From positions 62,001 through 126,000 of the forward strand of contig NZ_LT607665.1 of the NCBI RefSeq assembly GCF_900095265.1: DNA of 64,000 bases, written 5' to 3'. The stretch is from Janthinobacterium sp. UMAB-56 (GTDB taxonomy: Bacteria > Pseudomonadota > Gammaproteobacteria > Burkholderiales > Burkholderiaceae_D). The position numbers and the translations under genes are program-made. The notes below the pieces were generated by a model. The model did not search any database, had not been told where the DNA came from, and worked only from the letters and a program-made list of their open reading frames with translations. This document shows positions 20,209-31,221 of this stretch, piece by piece. Numbering within the stretch: the stretch's first letter is position 1; the number at the start of each line of letters is the position of its first letter.

Positions 20209-23200
20209 TCAGGCGGCGACGGCTTGTACTTCCATGGCGGCATCGGCAGCCATTTCAATCAGCGCGCGCTTGTATTCGTTCGGGAAGACTTTCACGAACT
20301 TGCCGCGCGCCACAGCCCAGTCGTCGAGCAAGACGCGGGCGCGCGTGCTGCCCGTGTGCTTGAAGTGACGCTCGATCAGGCGCTTGAGGATGACTTCGTC
20401 CGCTTCCGGCACGCCATCGCGGTGCTGGGTATGCCAAGCGTCGCGGTCGAGATGCTGTTCCGCCGCAGACACGACCTTGTCCAGGCTGACCATGGCCGTG
20501 TTGCACTTGCTGGCAAAGTCGCCAGCCGGGTCATACACATAGGCGATGCCGCCCGACATGCCGGCCGCAAAGTTGCGTCCCGTGTTGCCCAGCACCACCA
20601 CCGTACCGCCCGTCATGTATTCGCAGCCATGGTCGCCCAGGCCTTCGACCACCGTGGTGGCGCCCGAGTTACGCACGGCAAAGCGCTCGCCGGCCACGCC
20701 ATTGAAGAAAGCTTCGCCGGCAATGGCGCCGTACAGCACCGTGTTGCCAATGATGATGTTGTCCACGGCCCAGCCGCGGAACTCCGTATTCGGCCGCACG
20801 ATGATGCGCCCGCCCGACAGACCTTTACCCACGTAATCGTTGCCCTCGCCCACCAGGTCGATCGTGATGCCATGCGCCAGGAAGGCGCAGGCCGACTGGC
20901 CCGCAGTGCCTTGCAACTGGATGTGGATGGTGTCGTCCGGCAAGCCGGCGTGGCCATATTTCTTCGCCACTTCGCCCGACAGCATGGTGCCCACCGTGCG
21001 GTTCAGGTTACGCACGGGTGAAATGAAGGAAACGCGCTCGCCCTTTTCCAGTGCCGCGCGCGCTTGCGCGATCAGCTTGTGGTCGAGTGCCTTTTCCAGC
21101 GCATGGTCCTGGAATTCCACGTGGCGACAAGCTTGGCCATCCGGCGTTTCCGGCTTGTAGAAGATGGCCGAGAAATCCAGGCCCTGCGCCTTCCAGTGCG
21201 AAATCGCCTTGGATTTGTCCAGCAAGTCGACGCGGCCGATCAGTTCATCGTAGGTGCGGATACCCAGCTGCGCCATCAGTTGACGGGCTTCCTCGGCAAC
21301 GAAGAAGAAGTAATTGACGACATATTCCGGCTTGCCGGAGAACTTCGCGCGCAGGACGGGGTCTTGCGTGGCCACGCCCACGGGGCAGGTATTCAAGTGG
21401 CATTTGCGCATCATGATGCAGCCTTCGACCACCAGCGGCGCCGTGGCGAAACCGATTTCGTCGGCGCCCAACAGGGCGGCGATGACCACGTCGCGGCCCG
21501 TCTTCATCTGGCCATCGGCTTGCACGCGGATACGGCTGCGCAAGCCATTCAAGACCAGGGTTTGTTGCGTTTCCGCCAGACCCAGCTCCCACGGCGTGCC
21601 CGCATGTTTCACGGACGACAGGGGCGAGGCGCCCGTGCCGCCGTCATGGCCGGCGACGACCACGTGGTCGGCTTTCGCCTTGGTCACGCCGGCGGCCACC
21701 GTGCCGATACCCACTTCCGACACCAGTTTTACGGAAATCGAGGCGCGCGGATTGGCATTCTTCAAGTCATGGATCAGCTGCGCCAGGTCTTCGATCGAAT
21801 AGATATCGTGGTGCGGCGGCGGCGAAATCAGGCCCACGCCCGGCACGGAGAAGCGCAGGCTGGCAATATATTCCGACACCTTATGGCCCGGCAACTGGCC
21901 GCCTTCGCCCGGCTTCGCGCCCTGCGCCATCTTGATCTGGATCTGGTCGGCCGAGTTCAGGTAGGCGGCCGTGACGCCGAAACGCCCCGACGCCACCTGC
22001 TTGATGCGCGAGCGCATGGAATCGCCTTCCTGCAGCGGGATATCGACGACGATCTGTTCGGCGCCAACGATGGAAGCCATGGTGTCGCCCTGGCGGATCG
22101 GGATGCCCTTCAATTCCTGCGTGTAGCGGTTCGGATCTTCGCCGCCCTCGCCCGTATTCGACTTGCCGCCGATGCGGTTCATGGCGACAGCCAGGGTGGC
22201 ATGCGCTTCCGTGCTGATCGAACCGAGCGACATGGCGCCCGTGGCGAAACGCTTGACGATTTCCTTGGCCGGTTCCACTTCATCGAGCGGTATCGCCTTG
22301 GTCGGGTCGAGCTTGAACTCGAACAGGCCGCGCAAGGTCAGGTGGCGACGGCTCTGGTCGTTGATGATTTGCGCGTACTCCTTATAGCTGGAGAAATTGT
22401 TGCTGCGCGTGGAGTGCTGCAGCTTTGCAATCGCATCCGGCGTCCACATGTGGTCTTCGCCGCGCACGCGGAACGCATATTCGCCACCCGCGTCGAGCTT
22501 ATCCATCAGCACGGGATCGTTGCCGAAGGCCAGCGCGTGCAGGCGCAGCGCTTCTTCCGCCACTTCAAACACGCCGATGCCTTCCACGTTCGAGGCCGTG
22601 CCCTTGAAGTATTTGTCCACCAGCGACTTGTTCAAGCCGATGGCTTCGAAGATTTGCGCGCCGCAGTAAGACATGTAGGTCGAAATGCCCATCTTCGACA
22701 TGACCTTCATCAAGCCCTTGCCGACCGCCTTGGTGTAGTTGTAGATGGCTTTGTCGCCCGACAAGTCACCGGGCAAGCTGTGCGCCATCTCGGCCAGGGT
22801 TTCCATGGCCAGATACGGGTGGACGGCTTCCGCGCCATAGCCTGCGAGCAAGGCGAAATGGTGGGTTTCGCGGGCCGAACCCGTTTCCACGACGAGGCCG
22901 GTGGAGGCGCGCAAGCCCTTGCTCACCAGGTGCTGGTGCACGGTGGAGGTGGCCAGTAGCGCAGGGATCGCTACCTGGTCGGCGCACACGGCCCGGTCCG
23001 AGACGATCAGGATGTTGTGGCCGGATTTGACGGCATCGACGGCTTCCGCGCACAGCGAGGCCAGGCAGGCTTCCACGCCTTCCTTGCCCCAGGCCAGCGG
23101 GTAGCAGATATCGAGTTCATACGACTTGAACTTGCCGCCCGTGTGGGCGCTGATGTTGCGCAGACGCGCCATGTCGTCAAAGCCCAGCACGGGCTGCGCC

Positions 23201-24909
23201 ACTTCCAGGCGCATCGGCGGATTGACGTTGTTGGTATCTAACAAGTTCGGTTTCGGGCCGATGAAGGACACCAGCGACATCACCATCGCTTCGCGGATCG
23301 GGTCGATCGGCGGATTCGTCACTTGCGCGAACAATTGCTTGAAGTAGTTATACAAAGGCTTGAGTTTGTTCGACATGACGGCCAGCGGCGAGTCATTGCC
23401 CATCGAACCCGTCGCCTCTTCGCCGGCCACGGCCATCGGCGCCATGAGGAATTTCAAGTCTTCCTGCGTGTAGCCGAACGCCTGCTGGCGGTCCAGCAAG
23501 GATGGCTGCGCTTTTTCGCCCTGGGCGCGGTCCTGTTTCGCTTGTCCTTCGGCCATCTTGATCTCGTCGAGCTTGATGCGCACCGAGTTGATCCACGCCT
23601 TGTACGGCTTGGCGTTGGCGTAGGTATTTTTCAGCTCCTGGTCGTCGATGATGCGGCCCGCTTCCAGGTCGATCAGGAACATCTTGCCAGGCTGCAAGCG
23701 CCATTTCTGGATGATTTTCGACTCGGGAATCGGCAGCACGCCCGATTCCGACGCCATCACCACCAGGTCATCGTCCGTGACGATGTAGCGCGCCGGACGC
23801 AAGCCGTTGCGGTCCAGGGTGCCGCCGATGTGGCGGCCATCCGTAAACGCCATGGCGGCGGGGCCGTCCCACGGCTCCATCATGGCCGCGTGGTATTCAT
23901 AGAAGGCGCGGCGGTTGTCATCCATCGTCGTGTGGTTTTCCCACGCTTCAGGAATCATCATCATCATCGCCTGGGCGATCGGGTAGCCAGCCATCAGCAG
24001 CAGTTCCAGCGCATTGTCGAAGCACGCCGTGTCGGACTGGCCTTCGTAGATCAGCGGAAAGAGTTTCTGCAAATCGTCGCCCAGCACGGCCGACTTCATG
24101 ACGCCTTCACGCGCGCGCATCCAGTTGAAGTTGCCTTTCACCGTGTTGATCTCGCCGTTATGGGCGATCAGGCGGTAGGGGTGGGCCAGCGGCCATTCGG
24201 GGAAGGTATTCGTCGAGAAACGCTGGTGCACCAGGGCCAGGGCCGAGATGCAGCGCGCATCCTGCAAGTCCTTGTAGTACACACCCACCTGGTCGGCCAG
24301 CAGCAAGCCCTTATAGACGATGGTACGGGCCGACATCGACGGCACGAAGAATTCCTTGCCGTGCAGCAGTTTCAAGGCCTGGATGGCGTGGCCCGACGAT
24401 TTACGGATCACATACAGTTTGCGTTCGAGCGCGTCGGTGACCATGATGTCCGGGCCGCGGCCGATGAAAATCTGGCGGATGACCGGTTCCTTGGCGCGCA
24501 CGGTGGGCGACATCGGCATGTCCGTATCGATGGGCACGTTGCGCCAGCCCAGCACGACCTGGCCTTCGATGCGCACGGCGCGTTCGATTTCCTGCTCGCA
24601 GGCGATGCGCGACGCGTGTTCCTTCGGCAGGAAGACCATGCCTACGCCGTATTCGCCAGGCGGCGGCAATTCCACGCCCTGCTTGGCCATTTCTTCGCGG
24701 TAGTACTGGTCGGGAATCTGGATCAGGATGCCGGCGCCATCGCCCATCAACGCATCGGCGCCCACGGCGCCCCGGTGATCGAGGTTCTTCAGAATCAGCA
24801 AACCCTGTTCGACGATCGAATGGGTCTTGTTGCCCTTGATATGGGCGACGAAACCGACGCCGCAGGCATCGTGTTCATTGGCTGGGTCGTACAGGCCTTG
24901 CGCTTTCAT
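20209..24909 (-). CDS. gltB: Glutamate synthase large subunit
   Basis: The 1566-residue enzyme makes two glutamates from glutamine and 2-oxoglutarate. The N-terminal amidotransferase nucleophile is C16 in HDACGVGF, so a 15-residue propeptide should be cleaved. Further along are the FMN-binding TIM barrel ([12 protein letters not shown]), the 3Fe-4S cysteines in [11 protein letters not shown], and the C-terminal beta-helix domain rich in Gly ([17 protein letters not shown]). GGAGAA lies 4 bases before the ATG. It forms an operon with gltD. Confidence 0.97.
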   Translation of the reverse strand: MKAQGLYDPANEHDACGVGFVAHIKGNKTHSIVEQGLLILKNLDHRGAVGADALMGDGAGILIQIPDQYYREEMAKQGVELPPPGEYGVGMVFLPKEHASRIACEQEIERAVRIEGQVVLGWRNVPIDTDMPMSPTVRAKEPVIRQIFIGRGPDIMVTDALERKLYVIRKSSGHAIQALKLLHGKEFFVPSMSARTIVYKGLLLADQVGVYYKDLQDARCISALALVHQRFSTNTFPEWPLAHPYRLIAHNGEINTVKGNFNWMRAREGVMKSAVLGDDLQKLFPLIYEGQSDTACFDNALELLLMAGYPIAQAMMMMIPEAWENHTTMDDNRRAFYEYHAAMMEPWDGPAAMAFTDGRHIGGTLDRNGLRPARYIVTDDDLVVMASESGVLPIPESKIIQKWRLQPGKMFLIDLEAGRIIDDQELKNTYANAKPYKAWINSVRIKLDEIKMAEGQAKQDRAQGEKAQPSLLDRQQAFGYTQEDLKFLMAPMAVAGEEATGSMGNDSPLAVMSNKLKPLYNYFKQLFAQVTNPPIDPIREAMVMSLVSFIGPKPNLLDTNNVNPPMRLEVAQPVLGFDDMARLRNISAHTGGKFKSYELDICYPLAWGKEGVEACLASLCAEAVDAVKSGHNILIVSDRAVCADQVAIPALLATSTVHQHLVSKGLRASTGLVVETGSARETHHFALLAGYGAEAVHPYLAMETLAEMAHSLPGDLSGDKAIYNYTKAVGKGLMKVMSKMGISTYMSYCGAQIFEAIGLNKSLVDKYFKGTASNVEGIGVFEVAEEALRLHALAFGNDPVLMDKLDAGGEYAFRVRGEDHMWTPDAIAKLQHSTRSNNFSSYKEYAQIINDQSRRHLTLRGLFEFKLDPTKAIPLDEVEPAKEIVKRFATGAMSLGSISTEAHATLAVAMNRIGGKSNTGEGGEDPNRYTQELKGIPIRQGDTMASIVGAEQIVVDIPLQEGDSMRSRIKQVASGRFGVTAAYLNSADQIQIKMAQGAKPGEGGQLPGHKVSEYIASLRFSVPGVGLISPPPHHDIYSIEDLAQLIHDLKNANPRASISVKLVSEVGIGTVAAGVTKAKADHVVVAGHDGGTGASPLSSVKHAGTPWELGLAETQQTLVLNGLRSRIRVQADGQMKTGRDVVIAALLGADEIGFATAPLVVEGCIMMRKCHLNTCPVGVATQDPVLRAKFSGKPEYVVNYFFFVAEEARQLMAQLGIRTYDELIGRVDLLDKSKAISHWKAQGLDFSAIFYKPETPDGQACRHVEFQDHALEKALDHKLIAQARAALEKGERVSFISPVRNLNRTVGTMLSGEVAKKYGHAGLPDDTIHIQLQGTAGQSACAFLAHGITIDLVGEGNDYVGKGLSGGRIIVRPNTEFRGWAVDNIIIGNTVLYGAIAGEAFFNGVAGERFAVRNSGATTVVEGLGDHGCEYMTGGTVVVLGNTGRNFAAGMSGGIAYVYDPAGDFASKCNTAMVSLDKVVSAAEQHLDRDAWHTQHRDGVPEADEVILKRLIERHFKHTGSTRARVLLDDWAVARGKFVKVFPNEYKRALIEMAADAAMEVQAVAA

Positions 24910-24943
24910 GGGCTTCTCCGCTGCATATGACTATCGAAAAACT

Positions 24944-24972
24944 AGAGTAGTGCAACGCAACAAAAAACTCAA
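24944..24972 (-). promoter_or_regulatory. Possible gltB promoter
   Basis: On the minus strand TTGAGT (24972-24967) is followed after 17 bases by TACTCT (24949-24944). The -10 match is weak. The transposase-associated motif at 24977 begins only 5 bases upstream of the -35 box. Confidence 0.3.
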
Positions 24973-24976
24973 CTAG

Positions 24977-25042
24977 AATAAATAGGGTCGGAGTCGAATT
25001 AAATTCTATTCCGTCGCTCTAAAAATTTAATGGGGACATAGT
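24977..25042 (+). repeat. Left flanking motif of the REP-associated transposase
   Basis: AATAAAT plus AGGGTCGGAGTCG (24977-24996) mirrors, in inverted orientation, the motif CGACTCTGACCCT at 25871-25883. Next to it ATTAAATT (24998-25005) and AATTTAAT (25024-25031) form a perfect 8-bp stem, followed by GGGGACATAGTG. This is consistent with an end sequence recognised by a Y1/HUH transposase. Confidence 0.5.
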
Positions 25043-25103
25043 GAAGGCGATTTCAATAAAACGTCAGAACGGAAGCATTTTTTGTTTTAAACGCGAATAT
25101 GCT

Positions 25104-25811
25104 TCAACTGGCGTCCGCGTCGGACACGATTTTGCGGGGACGGCCTCGCTTGGCCGGCAGTACTTGCCGTTGCATTTTCTGCTCCAGCGCCTGCTTGAAT
25201 GGCTCGGAACCCAGCGGCCAACCCTTCAATACAGCCTCTTCCACCAGCTTGACCTGGCTGCTGCCCAGTCCCTGCTCGAACAAGTGCAGATAGGCTGCCT
25301 CGCGGTCGAAGGGCGTGTTGCCCAGCGCCCAATACAGCGCGTGGTCGGTGATGACGGCATCGGGACGCACGCCGGCATGGTGGGCATAACTGGACCAAGC
25401 ATGGTCCAGTGCCTGGCCCACCAAGCCCGTTTGCACGGGCACGCATTCCAGGTAGCGGCAGCAAGTGAGGAAGAAATTATCGGGATCGATGACCGAGGTT
25501 TTGTAGCGTCCCTGCCACAAGGCGCCTTCGCGGCCGTATTTTTGGTTGAAATACGGCACGTAATAACGCCCCAGCCACTGCATCAGCTGCCCCAGCCCCG
25601 TCGCATCGCTGGGCGTGGCCAATAAGTGTAGCTGATCAGGCAATAAAACATAGGCGTGGATGGCCACCTTGAACATTTTCGCGCCCGTTTTCAGCCAGGA
25701 CAAAAATTGCGCGTAGTCGGCCGCGTCCTGGAACACGGGCTGGCGGTTGCTGCCGCGCTGGATCACATAATGGGGCAGTGCTGGGATGATGAGGCGGGGC
25801 AAACGGGCCAT
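25104..25811 (-). CDS. REP-associated tyrosine transposase (RAYT, Y1_Tnp family), HUH motif altered
   Basis: The 235-residue protein matches the IS200/Y1-transposase-like RAYT family: the start MARLPRLIIPALPHYVIQRG, the GRYYVPYFNQKYGREG block, LWQGRYK, and the tail QLPAKRGRPRK-like KRGRPRK. The family's metal-binding HVH appears here as QLH in LLPDQLHLL (Gln codon at 25632-25634), and the later ELNPVRAG block is ECVPVQTG. These changes suggest weakened or lost catalysis, but I cannot tell whether other RAYTs share them. RAYTs are usually single-copy and tied to REP palindromes; flanking inverted motifs are present here. It lies between gltB and a two-component system. Confidence 0.88.
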   Translation of the reverse strand: MARLPRLIIPALPHYVIQRGSNRQPVFQDAADYAQFLSWLKTGAKMFKVAIHAYVLLPDQLHLLATPSDATGLGQLMQWLGRYYVPYFNQKYGREGALWQGRYKTSVIDPDNFFLTCCRYLECVPVQTGLVGQALDHAWSSYAHHAGVRPDAVITDHALYWALGNTPFDREAAYLHLFEQGLGSSQVKLVEEAVLKGWPLGSEPFKQALEQKMQRQVLPAKRGRPRKIVSDADAS

Positions 25812-25870
25812 GGCAGTGTCAGTAAAGATAGGCTAAGGCCTTGATTTTACACACTTGAGCGCACAAGACG

Positions 25871-25925
25871 CGACTCTGACCCTGTTTTATTTGAATGACT
25901 GAAAAAAGCGGCCGACTCTGTCCCT
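25871..25925 (-). repeat. Right flanking motifs of the REP-associated transposase
   Basis: CGACTCTGACCCT (25871-25883) and CGACTCTGTCCCT (25913-25925) are near-identical direct copies 42 bases apart. Both are inverted relative to AGGGTCGGAGTCG at 24984-24996 on the other side of the transposase gene. Confidence 0.5.
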
Positions 25926-25931
25926 CTATTG

Positions 25932-25957
25932 CGCCAGCCACTGTCGGGCGGCTGGCG
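25932..25957 (-). terminator. Possible terminator after the response regulator
   Basis: CGCCAGCC (25932-25939) and GGCTGGCG (25950-25957) make an 8-bp stem with a 10-base loop, 7 bases downstream of the response-regulator stop. There is no real T-run, so it may act only as an mRNA-stabilising hairpin. Confidence 0.35.
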
Positions 25958-25964
25958 TCCCGTA

Positions 25965-26645
25965 TCAGGACAGGTTGAAACTGGCCGACAGACTGTAGCC
26001 CTCGCCATACGCACTACGCAGTGGCAAGTCCTGGCCCAGTCCCGTCTTGGCTTTCTTGCGCAGGCGGTACACCAGCATGTCGACCCTGCGGCCCGCATCG
26101 GGATCTTCGCCGCCCATGCCAGCCACGATGACGTCGCGCGGCACGGGGCGGGTATTGATGGTCAAGAGGTGCAGGAAGTTGAATTCCTTCTCCGTCAAGG
26201 CAATGACGGCGCCCATCAGCTCAAGTTGGCGTGCGCTCACTTTCAAGGTCCACTTGCCCGGCTCGGGCACGGGATCTTGCGGCCCGACGCGGCGGTCGAG
26301 CGCCTCGATGTGCGCGGCCAGTTCGGGGAATTTGATCGGCTTGGTCAGATAGTGGTCGGCGCCCAGGCGCAAGCCCAGGATGCGACTGTCGAAAGCGACT
26401 CGCCCCGTCAGCACCAGCACGCCGATTTGCGGATACAGCTGGCGCATGCGGGGGATAACGTTGAAGCCATCCTCATCGGGCAAGCCCAGGTCCAGCACGA
26501 CCACGCCGACATTGCCATGGCTGAGCGCCGTCCACATCCCGCCAGCAGAGCTGGTGATATGGACTTCGTGTTCGAGCTCAACGAGGAACTCCGCCATGTC
26601 TTCGGCGTAGTCGAGATTGTCTTCGACGATCAGTATTTTCGTCAT
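25965..26645 (-). CDS. OmpR-type response regulator
   Basis: The 226-residue protein has a receiver domain (acidic D9, phospho-acceptor D52 in VLDLGLP, T80 and K102 in LTKP) and a C-terminal winged-helix domain from about residue 130 (ALTEKEFNFLHLL, then RRVDMLVYRLRKK). It should bind DNA when phosphorylated, presumably by the kinase encoded 137 bases upstream. Targets cannot be inferred. The winged helix is slightly divergent from PhoB/OmpR, with VIVAGMGGEDPDAGRR replacing the usual LWG motif. Confidence 0.92.
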   Translation of the reverse strand: MTKILIVEDNLDYAEDMAEFLVELEHEVHITSSAGGMWTALSHGNVGVVVLDLGLPDEDGFNVIPRMRQLYPQIGVLVLTGRVAFDSRILGLRLGADHYLTKPIKFPELAAHIEALDRRVGPQDPVPEPGKWTLKVSARQLELMGAVIALTEKEFNFLHLLTINTRPVPRDVIVAGMGGEDPDAGRRVDMLVYRLRKKAKTGLGQDLPLRSAYGEGYSLSASFNLS

Positions 26646-26782
26646 TGCTACGCCATTCTTCCGTTAGTGAGCTACCGTGGGCAAACCATGCGATGCACTT
26701 CTGCACCATGATGGACGGCACAATAGGTTTACGTCAAGGAATTATCACGGTTGCCTTCAGCGGAAGCAAGGCTTTTCCTTGT

Positions 26783-27916
26783 CTAGACAGGAAGCGGCAG
26801 CCAAATGCGGAATACCGCGCCGCCTTCGGGCAGATTATGCCCCTGCAAACTCCCGCCATGCACATCCACCACGGCGCGCGCCATGTACAGGCCCAGGCCA
26901 GCGCCCGGATGTGTCGCAGCGCTTCCACGGCTTCCTTTCTCGAACAACTGCGCCAGTTCCTCTTCCCGCAAGCCAGCTCCCGCATCGCGCACGCACAGCG
27001 CCACACCGCCTTCGGGCACCAGCCTGGCCGAGAGGGTGATCGCACTGCCCGGCGGGCTGAACTTGACGGCGTTGTCCAGCAAGATTTTCAGGCACAGGGC
27101 CATGCCGGGCACGTCGCAGCGCAGCCTGGCCGGCAAGTCCTCGTCGAGTTCCAGTTGCACTGTGTGGCTGGCTGGGACGGTGGCGGCCGCCTGCTGCAGC
27201 AAGGCCAGCGGCGCGATGCCGTCGGCGGCCCGCTCGCGGCCGATGGCCGCCATGCGTTCGGGTGACAAATAATCGTCGATCATGCCCAGCAGGCGGTCGA
27301 CGGCCGTCTGGATTTTCACGTAGCGCTTGCGCGTGGCCTCGTCGGCGTCTTGCGATGTCGAGACCAGGCGCTGGATGGCGCCGTCGATGGTGGCCAGCGG
27401 CGTGCGAAATTCATGCGAGAGCATCGAGGCGAAGCGCTTTTGCTCCTTTTCCCGCTCGGCTTCCTGCGCCTGGACGGCGCTGACGTCGCGCAGCGTGCCC
27501 GCCACGGTGACACCCCGCCCCATCGCCGCTGCGGCCGGCACGATGGTCGAACTGATTTCCAGCGCCAGCAGGTGGCCGTCGGCATGCGGCAGTTCCACTT
27601 CGCGCAGCAAGGTCAAACGGCTGGCGTCGCCATCACGCCAGCGCTGCAAGCGGGCCGGCAGATCCGTCGCCAGGCGCGCCGCATGCGCGCGCAAGGCAGG
27701 CAAATCGTGGCCCGTCAGGCGCTGCGCGGCAGGGCTGATGTAGAGTAAATCGAGGGTGGTGGCGTCGAGCAGGAAGGTCGCGTCGCGGCCATGTTCGGCC
27801 AGCAGGCGAAATTGCATTTCGCCCGCCCGCGCGCGCAACAGGGCGCGGCGCAACTGGACAAAACGCAGCGCCATGAGGATGGCGCCGGCAAGCAGCAGGA
27901 AGAAAATGGGCAGCAT
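26783..27916 (-). CDS. PAS-domain sensor histidine kinase
   Basis: The 377-residue protein has a single N-terminal membrane helix (residues 2-20), a PAS-like domain (about 30-150), a HisKA domain with phospho-acceptor His168 in SHEFRTP, and an HATPase domain with the N-box LDNAVKFSPPG and G-box GAGLGLYMARA. With no periplasmic loop it probably senses a cytoplasmic or membrane signal through the PAS domain. It lies 49 bases after the SNF2 helicase gene and upstream of its response regulator, so all three may be co-transcribed. Confidence 0.92.
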   Translation of the reverse strand: MLPIFFLLLAGAILMALRFVQLRRALLRARAGEMQFRLLAEHGRDATFLLDATTLDLLYISPAAQRLTGHDLPALRAHAARLATDLPARLQRWRDGDASRLTLLREVELPHADGHLLALEISSTIVPAAAAMGRGVTVAGTLRDVSAVQAQEAEREKEQKRFASMLSHEFRTPLATIDGAIQRLVSTSQDADEATRKRYVKIQTAVDRLLGMIDDYLSPERMAAIGRERAADGIAPLALLQQAAATVPASHTVQLELDEDLPARLRCDVPGMALCLKILLDNAVKFSPPGSAITLSARLVPEGGVALCVRDAGAGLREEELAQLFEKGSRGSAATHPGAGLGLYMARAVVDVHGGSLQGHNLPEGGAVFRIWLPLPV

Positions 27917-27965
27917 GCTTTATACCTGGCAAGTAAGAATCGCCAAGTATAAGCGTGCGGCGCCC

Positions 27966-30900
27966 TTAATCTTCCAGCGGGGCGAAAATCTGCTGCAAGT
28001 CTTCCTGCGTGAGCGCCATCTTTTGCGCTTCGCCTTCGGCCAGGATCGATTGCGCCAGCTCCGATTTCTTTTGCTGCAGCAACTGGATTTTTTCTTCCAG
28101 GGTGCCCTTCGCAATCAGCTTGTAGACGAACACGGGCTTGTCCTGGCCGATACGCCAGGCGCGGTCCGTGGCCTGGTTTTCCGCCGCCGGATTCCACCAC
28201 GGGTCGTAGTGGATGACCGTGTCGGCCGCCGTCAGGTTCAGGCCCACGCCGCCCGCTTTCAGGCTGATCAGGAAGATCGGCACGGCGCCCTGCTGGAAGG
28301 CCGCCACTTGCGCACCCCGGTCTTTCGTTTCGCCCGTCAGCAAGGCATACGGAATATCGCGCGATTCCAGCTCTTCCTCGATCAATTCCAGCATGCTGGT
28401 AAATTGCGAAAAGACGAGGATCTTGCGCCCTTCGTCGAGCAAGTCTTCCACCATCTGCATCAGGTCGAGCAGCTTGGCCGAACCGGCCGATTGCTTCTTC
28501 GCCGGCAAGGACTTCACCAGACGCGGGTCGCAACAGACCTGGCGCAGTTTCAACAGCGCTTCGAGAATGACGATCTGGCTGCGCGCCACGCCCTTCTTGT
28601 CGATCTCTTCGCGCACTTTTTGATCCATCGCAAGACGCACGGTTTCATACAGGTCGCGCTGCGGCCCCGTCAATTCCACCTTGCGCACCATTTCCGTCTT
28701 CGGCGGCAACTCCTTGGCCACATTGTCTTTCGTGCGGCGCAGCAGGAAGGGCTTGATGCGACGGTTCAACAGCATGCGGCGCAGCGGGTCATCCTGGCGC
28801 TCGATCGGGTGGCGGAACTGGGTATTGAACGTCTTTTCGTCGCCCAGCAAGCCCGGCAACAGGAAGTGGAATTGCGACCACAGTTCGCCCAAATGATTTT
28901 CCAGCGGCGTGCCGGACAAACACAGGCGGTGGCGCGCGCGCAGCAGGCCCGCGCTTTGCGCCGCCTTGCTGCGCGTATTCTTGATGTAGTGCGATTCGTC
29001 GAGAATGACCAGGTGGAAATCGTGCTCGCGCAAGGTTTCCTCGTCGCGCGGCAACAGCGCATAGGTGGTCAGCACCAAATCGCATTGGTCGATCTGGTCG
29101 AATTGCTGGGCGCGGTCTTTGCCTTGCAGCAGCAACACTTTCAGGCTGGGCGCGAACTTGGCCGCCTCGTCCTGCCAGTTGCCCATCAAACTCGTCGGCG
29201 CGATCACCAGCGCCGGATGCGTCAAACGGCCCGCTTCCTTTTCTACCAGGATATGCGCCAAGGTCTGCACGGTTTTTCCCAAACCCATGTCATCGGCCAG
29301 GATGCCGGCCAGGTCATGGTCGCGCAGGAATTGCATCCACGCCAGGCCGTCGGCCTGGTAATCGCGCAGGGTCGCCTGCAAGCCGGCCGGTGCCGCCACT
29401 TTTTGCACGGAACCGAACTGGCTCAGCTTGCGGCCCATGGCGCGCAGCTGCTCGCCGCCCGTCCAGCGCAGTTCCAGGCCCCGCGCCAGTTCTTCCAGGC
29501 GCGCCGCGTCCAGGGTCGACATGCGCACGGCATGCTTGATCTTGTCGCTGAAATACAGTTCGCCCAGGGTGTTCAGGATCGGGCGCACTCTGCCCCACGG
29601 CAGGGCCACGCGCGTGCCGTCCGGCAAGGTCGCCAGCATCTGGTCATCATCCGCATGCGCTTCGATGACTTTCGGATTGAAATCGTTGGGTGCATTGCGG
29701 ATCATCTGCACCAGCACGGGCAGCAGGGGCACGCGCGCATGGTTGACGACGATGCCCAGTTCCAGCTCGAACCAGGCGTTGCCGCTGTCCGGGTCCTGGT
29801 CATCGATTTCCGCGTACCAGTCGCCCACCTCGCTCACGTCGTAGCGGTACTTGGCCGTTTTTTCCACGATCCAGCCCTGCTCCAGCAAGGTGTCGATGCC
29901 GGACTCGGCAAAACGCAGCCATTCCGCCTGGGACGGCAGTTGCAAGGCGCCCTTCAAGCCGCTCAAGGGGGCCGAGCCCGGCTTCTTGAATTGCAGTTCG
30001 GCCAGGGTGGCCAGGGCGCGCGCTTCATCGCCCGTGTTTCTCTGGATAATTTCCGTCACCTCGCCCACTTGCCGCACCACGCGCTGCGACGGGTCGAACG
30101 CGACGCGCTCGCCATCGTAGTCGTAGGACAGCACGGCGAAATCGCTCCAGCGCTGCACGCTGCCATCGGCCAGCATGGCACTATCCATCAGCAAGACCGG
30201 TTGCGCCGGCACGTCCTTGCGCAAGCGCTGCGGCAACGGTTGCGGCAGCGGCATCAAATGCTGCAAGCCCTGCGCCAGCAGCAGCTGCGACACGCGTACC
30301 TTGTCGTTCGCGTTCAGCGGTGGCGCCTGCGCCACCAGCGCCTGCAAGTCGGCCAGGGAAATGTCGGAGCCGCCCTGGTTCAATTCCAGTACGCCGCAGG
30401 ACAGGTTGTCGATGTACCACGGTGGATCGGTGGGCAGCATGTAGTCGATCTGGTCGGCGCCATGGTGCTTCACGCCTTCCGGCGGGTCCACTTGCCAGCC
30501 CAGGCGCATGGTCTTGCCTTCGTCGCGCCAGAACAGGCGCGCGGGACGCACGGGGCCTTCCTTCAACGGGTACACGAGGCCATTGCCGACATCGGCCCAG
30601 GAATTGGCCCACAACAGTTTATCTTGCTCGGCCAGCATTTTCAGCAGGGCCGCGCCCACCTTGCCCTTCGGCTCCGTGGCGCTACCCGTCTGCGAATTTT
30701 GCCCGCTGCGCATGGCCACGAAGAAACGCACGAGGTCTTCATCGGCTGGCGTCAAGAACGTGGGCGGCGCCGACAGCAGGGAAAAGATTTCACTGATGGG
30801 ACTCGCCGCCGCCACGTCGCCATTCGGCCGCAGCCGCGCCTTGTACAGGCACAGGGCCACGTGGCGGCCACCGCTGGTGGGCGCCAGCACGTAGATCAGC

Positions 30901-31070
30901 CGATGCTGGTTGAGTTTGGGGTCCGGCTCGGCAATCGTCAGCACGGCCTTCGGATGGGCGGCAGCCTCCACCCGCTGCAGCCAGGTGGCGACGGCATACG
31001 GCAAAGGCGCTCCCGGCAAGCTGGCCGGGGCAACTGGGGTTTCACTGGTTTCGTCGCGGGTAAAATCCAT
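27966..31070 (-). CDS. SNF2-family DEAD/DEAH-box helicase
   Basis: The roughly 1034-residue protein has a long N-terminal region of unknown fold (about 550 residues) and a C-terminal SNF2 ATPase core: motif I GILADDMGLGKT near residue 587, motif II LDESH near 688, motif III LSGTPLENHLGELWS, then motifs IV-VI (VFSQFTSM, ISLKAGGVGLNL, DRAWRIGQ). I see no SWIM zinc finger. Bacterial members probably remodel nucleoprotein or remove RNA polymerase; the exact role is unknown. The start is uncertain: ATG 31070 is chosen, with ATG 31079, ATG 31130 and GTG 31154 also in frame and none with a good ribosome binding site. No nuclease or other defence gene is adjacent. Confidence 0.9.
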   Translation of the reverse strand: MDFTRDETSETPVAPASLPGAPLPYAVATWLQRVEAAAHPKAVLTIAEPDPKLNQHRLIYVLAPTSGGRHVALCLYKARLRPNGDVAAASPISEIFSLLSAPPTFLTPADEDLVRFFVAMRSGQNSQTGSATEPKGKVGAALLKMLAEQDKLLWANSWADVGNGLVYPLKEGPVRPARLFWRDEGKTMRLGWQVDPPEGVKHHGADQIDYMLPTDPPWYIDNLSCGVLELNQGGSDISLADLQALVAQAPPLNANDKVRVSQLLLAQGLQHLMPLPQPLPQRLRKDVPAQPVLLMDSAMLADGSVQRWSDFAVLSYDYDGERVAFDPSQRVVRQVGEVTEIIQRNTGDEARALATLAELQFKKPGSAPLSGLKGALQLPSQAEWLRFAESGIDTLLEQGWIVEKTAKYRYDVSEVGDWYAEIDDQDPDSGNAWFELELGIVVNHARVPLLPVLVQMIRNAPNDFNPKVIEAHADDDQMLATLPDGTRVALPWGRVRPILNTLGELYFSDKIKHAVRMSTLDAARLEELARGLELRWTGGEQLRAMGRKLSQFGSVQKVAAPAGLQATLRDYQADGLAWMQFLRDHDLAGILADDMGLGKTVQTLAHILVEKEAGRLTHPALVIAPTSLMGNWQDEAAKFAPSLKVLLLQGKDRAQQFDQIDQCDLVLTTYALLPRDEETLREHDFHLVILDESHYIKNTRSKAAQSAGLLRARHRLCLSGTPLENHLGELWSQFHFLLPGLLGDEKTFNTQFRHPIERQDDPLRRMLLNRRIKPFLLRRTKDNVAKELPPKTEMVRKVELTGPQRDLYETVRLAMDQKVREEIDKKGVARSQIVILEALLKLRQVCCDPRLVKSLPAKKQSAGSAKLLDLMQMVEDLLDEGRKILVFSQFTSMLELIEEELESRDIPYALLTGETKDRGAQVAAFQQGAVPIFLISLKAGGVGLNLTAADTVIHYDPWWNPAAENQATDRAWRIGQDKPVFVYKLIAKGTLEEKIQLLQQKKSELAQSILAEGEAQKMALTQEDLQQIFAPLED

Positions 31071-31221
31071 GGGGCGCATTTTTGTGTAAAGGACGTATCC
31101 AAATCGGCAACAGGCAATATTATCCGCCATACAGGCGTTGCTGGCTTGATTCACACACGCTCTTTGAACAGTTTTAATGCGCGATGCCTAAAAAATAAGT
31201 ATTTAATACGACACTTGGGAC

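Noticed and set aside
27966-31070. SNF2 helicase as part of an anti-phage defence island
   Set aside because: Neighbours are a two-component system and the secretion operon; no nuclease, methyltransferase or phage-type gene is adjacent, and SNF2 proteins of this kind are common chromosomal genes.
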